Assembly (NCBI GenBank): GCA_947588825.1
Contig: CANPZU010000006.1
Location: forward strand, 1 to 64,000
DNA from: an uncultured Clostridia bacterium
GTDB taxonomy: Bacteria > Bacillota > Clostridia > Oscillospirales > CAG-272
Direction of reading: 5' to 3'
DNA: 64,000 bases
In this document: in pieces, positions 47,194 to 55,170 of the stretch
Layout: every line of letters starts with the position of its first letter
Position numbering within the stretch: position 1 is the first letter of the stretch
Position numbers and translations under genes: made by a program
Notes under the pieces: generated by a model
Told to the model about the DNA's origin: nothing
The model's input: only the letters and a program-made list of their open reading frames with translations
Databases searched by the model: none

Positions 47194-50100
47194 TTATACC
47201 GCTACGGACCGTATTCCGGCGGAACTGTCGTCTTTTTTGATCAAGACGGGGGATTCGTTCCAATCCATGCCGATAGCGTTCAGTCTGTTGATTTGATTCC
47301 CGTTTGCGCCGGAAGTTTTTAACTTGCTTTTTTCTTCCCGCTGTTTTTTTATCCATGCGCCGAGAGCAAAATCACCGAGACGGTAATCTTCCGGAACGTC
47401 AAGATCTCCGTGGTCTGCAAAATAGGCCTTTGCCGCGGCAAATCCTTCCTCCCATTTCCGTTCCATCGGGAACAGCCAGTCCATGCCGATCTTGTCCAGC
47501 TTTTGTTTGTATTCGTCCGAAAGCTCGCCTTTACGGTGTTTTTCACGCTGCGCATACACCCACGAACCGAGCCGAAAACCGTTTTTTGCCTTGTATATGC
47601 CCGAAACATGCAGATTTCCGTTCATACGGTAATAGTCGGCGGCTAACTGATATGCTGTATTCCAGTCATTGTCGTATTTGCTCCATACCATCCCGATTTT
47701 CTCAAGGCGCTCCGTCTGTTCGACGGTGAGATTATGGTGCTTTGTCGGATGATTATGATTGTTGCGCTGATTTAAGATCCAACTTCCAAGCGTATATCCG
47801 TCCGCGCATATGTATTTGTACGGGACAAGCAGATCGCCGTTCAGCTTCCGATATTCTTCGGCGTGTGCGAATCCGACCTCCCATGTGTCGGCAATCTCAA
47901 ACACCATACCGATGAGATCCAGTTTTTTGATTTGCTCATCGGTCAGTTTCCCTTCCCGATAATACCTGCGCTGAACAGTCATCCATAAGGCGAGGGTTTT
48001 TCCGTCATTTCCGTCGGAGAGAACCGTATCTTTCGGAACGTCAATATTTCCATGCTCGTCAAAATACGTTTTCAGCGCCGCATAGCGCCGATCCCAAATG
48101 GCTTCGTTTTTTGTTTTCCACTCGATCCCGATGGCTTCTAAACGCCGAATTTGTTCTTCCGTCAGCTTCTGCTTGCGATTTCCGTAATACATCTGCCGTT
48201 GGTCGCTCAACCATTTACTGAGATCTATGCCTTCCGTGTTAAACCTTGCCGGCACCCGCAAATGCCCATGCTCTTTGAAATACGCTTCCGCAAGAGAAAA
48301 GCGGTATTCCCACGGATCGACCCGTTCCCATTGCATGCCGATCGCATTCAATCGGTCATAACACTCGCGCGGCAGTTTGCCGACGTTCTGTTTTTCCCAC
48401 TGATGATAAACCCATTTCCCCAACGCATAGCCGGATTCCGTTTTATACAGCCCGGATATATTCAAATCGCCGTGCTTTTCATAATACGATTTTGCGGCGG
48501 CATATCCGGTTTCCCACTGCAATTCATTTTTGTTGCCCCAAACCATACCGAGTTCGTCCAACGCGGCGATCTGGTTCTCCGTTAAAGTGCAGCATCCTCG
48601 TTTACGTCTGGATCGCTGATTGTTCATCCATGCACCGAGGCGCACACCGTTGGGGGCGACGTATGCCGCAGGCACATTCAAGTTTCCGTGTTCCCGGTGG
48701 TACTCCATGGCGGTGGAGAAGTTGCGTTCCCAGAGATAATCGGGCACAGTCCAGACCATGCCGATGGCGTCTAATTTTGCAATCCGCTCCTTCGTGAGAT
48801 AGGCGTTTCGAATCCCGCTTTTGCGGTCAGTCCGCAGATTCGCGATCCACATGCCCAAGCCGGGCATCGTTGCGGGCACAAGCAGATCTCCGTTTTTTTC
48901 GTAATACTTTTTTGCCTCGGCGTAGTTTTTCTCCCACGCCACGTCGCGCACACTTTCCCATCTCATACCGAGCGCGTCCAGCTTTGCGATCCTGTCTTTA
49001 CCCAAGATCCCGTTGCTCGTCCCGTTCCGAATTTTGCGCTGTGTGCTAAGCCAGATCCCCAGCGAGTAGCCGTCCTCCGTTTTATAGTGTTGCGGAACCT
49101 CCAGATTGCCGTGCCGGTCGTAATATTCTTTCGCATAGGCATACATGGTATCCCATGAAGCAGTCAGTGTGTCGTTGAGTTTCTCGAACAGCTCGCGGCA
49201 GTCGCGGAGCTCGTCGATAACCTGAAATTGCTCGTTTACCACAAAGGACGACTCGCCCCAAGAGCGGTAGTAGGTCATAGCGATCTGCATTTCTTCCTGT
49301 ACGGAATCAATGCTGTACAGGTTTTCGATGTTCATCACAATGTCGAAGATGACCGGCTCTTTCGACTTACTTGCCGACAGCGCGCGACCGATCTGCTGTT
49401 TGTATATGATCGGCGAAATCGTCGGACGAAGCAAGATGACCCCGCTGACGTTCTCAACGTGAATTCCCTCGTTGAGCGCGTCGATGCAATAAAGCAGGCG
49501 GAGATGGGAGCTGTCGCTGTCGGATTTGAAATCGGCGAAAGCCTTCGACGCACCGGGGTCGTCGGCGTAAACAGAATAGACGTGCGGATGTTTGTCCACC
49601 CGTGCGAACCATTCGCCGGTTTTCTCCATCATCTCGTTCATATGTTCCTTGTTGGCACAGAAGACGATGTATTTGCCCGTGCGGTCGGTCATGTGCTTGT
49701 CGAAGATCACGTCCAGCCCGTCCGCTTTTTCAAGAGCACGACGCAGGGCTTCGAGGTATTTCTCGGCGGCGTCGCGGATAGCGCGGTTTTTGGCGGTTCT
49801 GACCCGGCGCTCATATTTTTCGAGGTCTTTCTGATAAGCGAAAACCGACAGTACATACTTCGGTGGGTTCAAAATTCCGCGAACAATTGCCTCGCCGAGC
49901 GTCATCTCGCTTGCGACGTTGCCGTCGAACAGTTCCTCCGACATATCCCGCTGATTGTCCAGATACCGGATCGCCGTCGCCGTAAGACCAAGGATCGGTA
50001 CGTCGGGGAACAGCTTCAAAAATCGCTGTACGCCCAACTGCCATTGGGAAGCGCCTGCTCTGTGATATTCGTCGCACACACAGAGTGCGGGCCAGATTTC

Positions 50101-50388
50101 CGCGATTTCGTCCTCGCTCATGTTCATGAGTTTGGCGTAAGTGTAGAATCTGATGTTTCGCGGTTCGTCCCCACCCGCCGCTTTGAGATTTTCAATCTGA
50201 GTCTTAAAGATATACTCCGAGGGCGACAGCCATAAAACCGTCTTATCCAGATTATCCTCACACAGCTTAAAGCCGATGAAGGACTTACCCGTTCCGGTGG
50301 GGTGGACAATCGCCGCCTTTCCGGTTTCACGAAGCATGGAAACGGCGGAGTCATACGCTATTCGGTTGTGTTCGTACAGCTCGATCAT
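47194..50388 (-). CDS. SF2 helicase with nine helicase-associated (HA) repeats
   Basis: Walker A HPTGTGKSFIGF, motif II CDEYH, QQIGRALSAS; nine ~66-aa repeats of type W..xYAxAKxYYxxHGDLxVPxxYxxxxGxxLGxWxxxQR...LxxIGMxW. Confidence 0.9.
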   Translation of the reverse strand: MIELYEHNRIAYDSAVSMLRETGKAAIVHPTGTGKSFIGFKLCEDNLDKTVLWLSPSEYIFKTQIENLKAAGGDEPRNIRFYTYAKLMNMSEDEIAEIWPALCVCDEYHRAGASQWQLGVQRFLKLFPDVPILGLTATAIRYLDNQRDMSEELFDGNVASEMTLGEAIVRGILNPPKYVLSVFAYQKDLEKYERRVRTAKNRAIRDAAEKYLEALRRALEKADGLDVIFDKHMTDRTGKYIVFCANKEHMNEMMEKTGEWFARVDKHPHVYSVYADDPGASKAFADFKSDSDSSHLRLLYCIDALNEGIHVENVSGVILLRPTISPIIYKQQIGRALSASKSKEPVIFDIVMNIENLYSIDSVQEEMQIAMTYYRSWGESSFVVNEQFQVIDELRDCRELFEKLNDTLTASWDTMYAYAKEYYDRHGNLEVPQHYKTEDGYSLGIWLSTQRKIRNGTSNGILGKDRIAKLDALGMRWESVRDVAWEKNYAEAKKYYEKNGDLLVPATMPGLGMWIANLRTDRKSGIRNAYLTKERIAKLDAIGMVWTVPDYLWERNFSTAMEYHREHGNLNVPAAYVAPNGVRLGAWMNNQRSRRKRGCCTLTENQIAALDELGMVWGNKNELQWETGYAAAKSYYEKHGDLNISGLYKTESGYALGKWVYHQWEKQNVGKLPRECYDRLNAIGMQWERVDPWEYRFSLAEAYFKEHGHLRVPARFNTEGIDLSKWLSDQRQMYYGNRKQKLTEEQIRRLEAIGIEWKTKNEAIWDRRYAALKTYFDEHGNIDVPKDTVLSDGNDGKTLALWMTVQRRYYREGKLTDEQIKKLDLIGMVFEIADTWEVGFAHAEEYRKLNGDLLVPYKYICADGYTLGSWILNQRNNHNHPTKHHNLTVEQTERLEKIGMVWSKYDNDWNTAYQLAADYYRMNGNLHVSGIYKAKNGFRLGSWVYAQREKHRKGELSDEYKQKLDKIGMDWLFPMERKWEEGFAAAKAYFADHGDLDVPEDYRLGDFALGAWIKKQREEKSKLKTSGANGNQINRLNAIGMDWNESPVLIKKDDSSAGIRSVAV

Positions 50389-50407
50389 CTCGCCGTCTCC
50401 TTTCTTT

Positions 50408-52927
50408 TTATATGGCAATGACGCCGATTTCCGACAAAAGTTTCTTCCTTTCGGCGCTCATCTTGCCATGCTTTGCGACTTGTTTTTGGTTGGACAGCCA
50501 AACGTACAGGTTTTCTCCCTGCGAATCGGTATACCTGACAGGCAACCGGCAGTCGCCGTGTTCATCGAAATATTCCTTTAACTCCGCATATTTTCTGTTC
50601 CATCTGTTTTCACTGTTCAAATTCTGCGTGAACCCGATGGAACGGAGTTTTTCGATTTGTTCCTCCGTGAGGGTTTTCCCCTCGCGGTTGCCGATCAGAA
50701 TCTGTCGCTGTTCGTTCAGCCATTTATTCAGCCAAACGCCGTCGGCGACGTAATCGGGCGGGACGTCAAGGTTTCCGTGCTCCCGGAAATATGTCCGTGC
50801 CATTTCAAAGCAGTCGTACCAGTCGTTTTTGCGGGATTTGTTCCACACCATTCCGATGGCGTTGAGCCTTTTGATCTCCGCCTCGCCTAGCTTGCCTTTG
50901 ACATATTTCTCTCTGCATTTGCTCAAGAATACGCCGAGCTTGTAGCCATCCTCCGTGACATAGAAGAGCGGAGCGTCCGCCGCGCCGTGTGCGGCGGAGT
51001 ACACCTTTGCGTAGGAGTAGCCTTTCTCGAAAGCGAGGTTTTTCTTGGATTCCCAACGCATACCGAGTTCGTCCATCTGTGCAATCTGCTCGTCGTCCAG
51101 CTTGCCGCGAATATTCGGATCGTGCCGATATTTCTTCCGTAGATCATTCAGCCAATTGCCCAGCTTCACGCCGTCTTGAATACACCCTTTCGGTACTTCA
51201 AGGTCGCCGTGTTCACTAAAGTACGCTTTTGCCGCGTCGTAGTTGCGCTGCCACAGATAATCGTTCGTGTCCCAGATCATGCCGAGATCGACGAGCATCT
51301 GCTCGCGTTCCGGGGTGAAGTAATTGCTCTTAATTCCATAACGGCGATAGTTGCGGACAGAAATGATCCACTTGCCGAGCGTCAATCCGTCTTTCGTCAC
51401 ATAATCGCCGGGGACGTTCAGGTCGCCGTGTTCGGCATGATATGCCTTGCAAGCGGCGTAGTGGCGTTCCCATGACACGTCGTTGACGCTCTCCCACCGC
51501 ATTCCCAGCGCGTCCAGCTTCGCAATTCTGTCCTCGCCGAGGACACCGATTGCTTTTCCTGCGCGGACCATCCTCTGTGTCCGTAGCCACGCGCCGAGCG
51601 TATAGCCCTCCGGCGTTTTGTAATCAACGGGTACATAGAGGTTGCCGTACTCTTTGTGATATGCCTTTGCACAAGCGTACATGGTGTCCCACGAGTTGGT
51701 CAGCGTTTCCTCCAGTTGATTAAACAGCGTCCGGCAGTCGCGCACCTCGTCGATCACCTTGAACCGGTCGGCTACGATTTGCTCCCCGTCGCCGAAGTAG
51801 TTGTAGTAGGTGATGGCGGCACGCATTTCCTCTTCGATGGAGCCGATGCTGTAGAGGTTTTCAAAATTGTTCACGATGTCGAAAATGACCGGCGTATTGG
51901 ATTTCCCGGACGAAAGCGCGCGACCGATCTGCTGCTTGTAGACGATGGGCGAAACCGTGGGACGGAACAAAATCACGCCGTCCACGTCGTCCACGTGAAT
52001 GCCTTCATTCAGCGCGTCGATGCAGAAGAGGAGTTTCAAATGCGACGTGTCGGTGTCGGCTTTGAACTCGTCAAACGACTTCAAAGTCTCCCGGTCAAGG
52101 GAGTAGAGCGAATACACGTGCGGGGCTTTGTCCACCTTGCCGAACCACTCGGAAACATGGCTCATACACTCGCGCATCGCGTCGATATTAGACGTAAACA
52201 CAAGATATTTGCCCGTGCGTTTCTCCATGTGCTTGTCAAAGATAACGTCGAGTCCGTCGGCCTTTTCAAGAGCGCGACGCAGGGCCTCGTAATACTTTTC
52301 AGCCGCATCGCGGACAGCCTTGTTGCGGTGCGAATCGATTTTCTTCTTCAGTCTGTCAAGCTCATTCTGGTAGACAAAGGCCGCCATGACATACTTCGGC
52401 GCGGGAAGAATCCCCCGCACAATGGCCTCGCCGAGGGTCATCTCACTTGCGACGTTGCCGTCGAACAGCTCCTCCGCCATATCCCGCTGACCGTCGAGAT
52501 AGCGGATCGCCGTCGCGGACAGTCCGAGGACGGGGACATTCGGGAACAGTCTCAAGAATTCAAGAATATTCTTTTGCCAAATTCGCGCGCCTACGCGATG
52601 GAATTCATCGGCTACCAGCCCGTCAAATTGCATCGACGCAATTTCATCGTCGGTATACAAAGAGAATTTTTTGTAGGTGGCAAAGGTAATATTATCAAGT
52701 TGCCCTCCGCCGGCCGCCTTGTAGTTTTCGATTTGCGTCTTGAAGATATATTCGCTCGGCGACAGCCAAAGGATTTTCTTGTCCGGGTTGTCCTCGCAGT
52801 ATTTGAATCCGATGAACGACTTCCCGGTGCCGGTGGGATGGACAATTGCCGCTTTCCCGGTTTCCGCAAGCATAGAAAGAGCCGACTCGTAGGCGACTCT
52901 GTTGTGTTCGTACAGCATGATTGACAT
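50408..52927 (-). CDS. SF2 helicase with six HA repeats (paralog)
   Basis: 839 aa; Walker A HPTGTGKSFIGF, ADEFH, QQIGRALSSG; six ~66-aa HA repeats. Confidence 0.9.
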   Translation of the reverse strand: MSIMLYEHNRVAYESALSMLAETGKAAIVHPTGTGKSFIGFKYCEDNPDKKILWLSPSEYIFKTQIENYKAAGGGQLDNITFATYKKFSLYTDDEIASMQFDGLVADEFHRVGARIWQKNILEFLRLFPNVPVLGLSATAIRYLDGQRDMAEELFDGNVASEMTLGEAIVRGILPAPKYVMAAFVYQNELDRLKKKIDSHRNKAVRDAAEKYYEALRRALEKADGLDVIFDKHMEKRTGKYLVFTSNIDAMRECMSHVSEWFGKVDKAPHVYSLYSLDRETLKSFDEFKADTDTSHLKLLFCIDALNEGIHVDDVDGVILFRPTVSPIVYKQQIGRALSSGKSNTPVIFDIVNNFENLYSIGSIEEEMRAAITYYNYFGDGEQIVADRFKVIDEVRDCRTLFNQLEETLTNSWDTMYACAKAYHKEYGNLYVPVDYKTPEGYTLGAWLRTQRMVRAGKAIGVLGEDRIAKLDALGMRWESVNDVSWERHYAACKAYHAEHGDLNVPGDYVTKDGLTLGKWIISVRNYRRYGIKSNYFTPEREQMLVDLGMIWDTNDYLWQRNYDAAKAYFSEHGDLEVPKGCIQDGVKLGNWLNDLRKKYRHDPNIRGKLDDEQIAQMDELGMRWESKKNLAFEKGYSYAKVYSAAHGAADAPLFYVTEDGYKLGVFLSKCREKYVKGKLGEAEIKRLNAIGMVWNKSRKNDWYDCFEMARTYFREHGNLDVPPDYVADGVWLNKWLNEQRQILIGNREGKTLTEEQIEKLRSIGFTQNLNSENRWNRKYAELKEYFDEHGDCRLPVRYTDSQGENLYVWLSNQKQVAKHGKMSAERKKLLSEIGVIAI

Positions 52928-52945
52928 CCTGCGCGTCGGCTCCCT

Positions 52946-53113
52946 TCAGTTTTTTAATTTTTTATACGACAAGAAATCCAGCGTTGCTTCCGGATTGGCG
53001 AAGACAATATATTCAATGATTTCGGAAATACTACAAGGTATCCGAAACGCGACATTGCCACGAGAAGCGGCAGAATCAAAAAATCTTGCGTAGAACAACT
53101 TATTCTTAACCAC
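52946..53113 (-). CDS. Possible 55-aa leader ORF whose first 10 codons are the 30-bp inverted repeat
   Basis: VVKNKLFYARFFDSAASRGNVAFRIPCSISEIIEYIVFANPEATLDFLSYKKLKN, ending just before the helicase start; no clear RBS seen. Confidence 0.4.
   Translation of the reverse strand: MVKNKLFYARFFDSAASRGNVAFRIPCSISEIIEYIVFANPEATLDFLSYKKLKN
53084..53113 (+). repeat. Inverted repeat left (IR-L), 30 bp
   Basis: TCTTGCGTAGAACAACTTATTCTTAACCAC, perfect reverse complement of 54677-54706. Confidence 0.95.
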
Positions 53114-53155
53114 AAAGGCGGAAAAGTCCCGAATCTACGGGATTTCTCCGCCTTT
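53114..53155. terminator. Stem-loop abutting IR-L
   Basis: AAAGGCGGA...CCCG...CGGG...TCCGCCTTT. Confidence 0.6.
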
Positions 53156-53183
53156 TTGACCATAATTTTGACCACTATAAAAT

Positions 53184-54347
53184 TCAGGCGTGAAGCAGTT
53201 CAAGCTGCTCCCGCTTGCGTTCCATGGAGGAATGAACGTAGGTATTCAGCGTAATGCCGACGTTGGCATGACCCAAAATTTCGCTCAGCGATTTCACGTC
53301 CATCCCGGACTCCACGCATCGGGTAGCGAAGGTATGTCGGAGTGCATGGTAGTTGATCTGTCGGATGCCGCTTTCCTCGAGCAGATGGTGAAACCTGTAC
53401 TCATAAGTCCGCGGACTCATGAAATTTTCTTTTCCCGACGTGAGATACCCCGTCGGATTTTCCCGCCGCAGTTCGATCAGATACGGGATCAACGCGGAAG
53501 CGATGGGAATATCTCTTACGGACGAGGGCGTTTTCGGAACGTCGATGATCAGTTGGGTTGCCGATGGTCTTTCGGAATCCTCTCTTCTCACACGGGCGAC
53601 GGTGTGGCGAATGTGGATGACTTTACCGTTAAGATCAACGTCCTCCCAAGACAGGGCGCAAACTTCTCCGATTCGAAGGCCGGCGTACAAAGAAATCAGG
53701 ATGCCTGTTGAAATCGAATCGGTGTGTACGGAAAGGTATTCTTCCAAGCAATCCTGTTCTTCTCTGCTGAGGATAGAAAGATCTTTCTTTTCAAGATGAG
53801 GTTTGTATATATCGGTTTTCAGCGGTTTGCAGTATTCCTCGTTTGCCGCGAACTGCATGGCGGACTGAATAATCTGCGCCATCGCTCGGATATAGGCCGG
53901 AGATAGCGTGTTTTTTCCACCGCGCTTTGCGGTTCTCATTTTTCGTGAAAGGAAGGAATTGATCGTTACCGACGTGATTGCGGTTACGGGAAGCGCTCCA
54001 AGCTCCGGTTCTATGTGACGTTCGATGACCGTTCGATACCTATGTTCCGTCGCGCCTTTCAGATGTAGACACTTGTTATCGAGCCAGAGACGTAAAATCT
54101 CCGAAAAAGATTTTTCCTTGCCATGCTTTTCGGGCGGCAAAGAGTTGGCGATTGCATCAAGTAGTTTGTTTTTGGCTTCCATGTAATTTTTCCCGTAGAC
54201 CGATGCGTAACGGATAAAACCGTTCTCATAGAAGCCGGTGCGATACCGCCCCTCCCAACGTCCGTCTTTTCTTTTGTGAATGTTTAAGCCTTTTTTTGAC
54301 ATAATCAGTTCTCCCTTCGGAATATATTGGTTCTTGAAATAGTCCAT
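53184..54347 (-). CDS. Tyrosine recombinase/integrase
   Basis: 387 aa; SLYAGLRIGEVCALSWEDVD, YHALRHTFATRCVESGMDVKSLSEILGHANVGITLNTYVHSSMERKR. Confidence 0.95.
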   Translation of the reverse strand: MDYFKNQYIPKGELIMSKKGLNIHKRKDGRWEGRYRTGFYENGFIRYASVYGKNYMEAKNKLLDAIANSLPPEKHGKEKSFSEILRLWLDNKCLHLKGATEHRYRTVIERHIEPELGALPVTAITSVTINSFLSRKMRTAKRGGKNTLSPAYIRAMAQIIQSAMQFAANEEYCKPLKTDIYKPHLEKKDLSILSREEQDCLEEYLSVHTDSISTGILISLYAGLRIGEVCALSWEDVDLNGKVIHIRHTVARVRREDSERPSATQLIIDVPKTPSSVRDIPIASALIPYLIELRRENPTGYLTSGKENFMSPRTYEYRFHHLLEESGIRQINYHALRHTFATRCVESGMDVKSLSEILGHANVGITLNTYVHSSMERKREQLELLHA

Positions 54348-54613
54348 TATTTATGATAGAATACTTTTTGCATGAAGTGATGAATTTTGCATCGTCGCCA
54401 AGCGCGTGCGAATGAAATTGCCGACATAGCCGCCATTTAATCAAGAAGAGTCAATTTCTTGAAATGGCGAAGCTATGTTTTTTGACCACTATTTGACCAC
54501 TATAAATGGGAAATAAACGAAAAAAAGCCGCACAAATTCATTTCATGAATGATTTGCTTGCGAGAAATTTAGCAAATTTCCATGAACTTTGGCGGCGATG
54601 TTCGTTGTAGTAC

Positions 54614-54642
54614 TTGACAAATCAATATTTTTGTAGTATAAT
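54614..54642 (+). promoter_or_regulatory. Perfect-consensus sigma-70 promoter reading outward through IR-R
   Basis: TTGACA - 17 nt - TATAAT. Confidence 0.8.
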
Positions 54643-54676
54643 GAGCTATCAGCGCGGTCTACGCGGCTGTTTAAAC

Positions 54677-54706
54677 GTGGTTAAGAATAAGTTGTTCTAC
54701 GCAAGA
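54677..54706 (-). repeat. Inverted repeat right (IR-R), 30 bp
   Basis: + strand GTGGTTAAGAATAAGTTGTTCTACGCAAGA, perfect inverse of IR-L. Confidence 0.95.
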
Positions 54707-54721
54707 AATGCGTATATTTAG

Positions 54722-54762
54722 ACACAGACGGAACTTGATTTTCTGTCTGTGTTTTTCTTTTT
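54722..54762 (+). terminator. Intrinsic terminator just beyond IR-R
   Basis: ACACAGAC ... GTCTGTGT followed by TTTTCTTTTTC. Confidence 0.75.
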
Positions 54763-54799
54763 CTGCTGTATATTTCTCTTAAAGTGGGTTGTTCTTGGG

Positions 54800-54878
54800 G
54801 GTTCACGGTGAACCACCCCTCGGTTCACCGTTTAGGCAGACTTCCCCCTCGGTTCACCGTTTAGGCAGACTTCCCCCT
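54800..54878. repeat. Palindrome plus two 29-bp iteron-like direct repeats
   Basis: GGTTCAC-G-GTGAACC at 54800-54814; CGGTTCACCGTTTAGGCAGACTTCCCCCT at 54821-54849 and 54850-54878. Confidence 0.8.
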
Positions 54879-54898
54879 CGGCGGCGAAGATATATTTT

Positions 54899-55159
54899 TC
54901 AGTCGATCAAAAAATAGCGGTTGGATGTCGTACCGCCGTTCTCCCGGCAATGCGGCTCTTTTCGGATCAGCCCGGCCTTTTCGAGATCGCGGATCGCCCG
55001 CTTCACCGTAGAACGGGACAGCGACAGATCCGCCGCCATCCGTTTGATCCCCGGCCATGCTTTCTGCTCGGCGTCGCACCGGTCGTGCAGATAGAGATAG
55101 ACCAGCTTCGCTCGACCCAGCAATTCTCCGTTTCGGTATAGCTTTTCAAAATAGGACAA
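54899..55159 (-). CDS. Helix-turn-helix protein
   Basis: 86 aa; WPGIKRMAADLSLSRSTVKRAIRDLEKAGLIRKE. Confidence 0.75.
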   Translation of the reverse strand: MSYFEKLYRNGELLGRAKLVYLYLHDRCDAEQKAWPGIKRMAADLSLSRSTVKRAIRDLEKAGLIRKEPHCRENGGTTSNRYFLID

Positions 55160-55170
55160 ACGCTCACCTC

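Noticed and set aside
51656-52924. 422-aa plus-strand ORF
   Set aside because: Antisense of the HA-repeat helicase ATPase domain.
47194-52927. CRISPR-like array suspected from the periodic structure
   Set aside because: Periodicity is ~66 codons of protein repeat (HA domain), with no conserved DNA repeat/spacer pattern.
53084-54706. Interpretation of the 30-bp repeats as attL/attR of a simple integrated element
   Set aside because: attL and attR are direct repeats after integration; these copies are inverted, so inversion is the better model, though a nested rearrangement cannot be excluded without reads.
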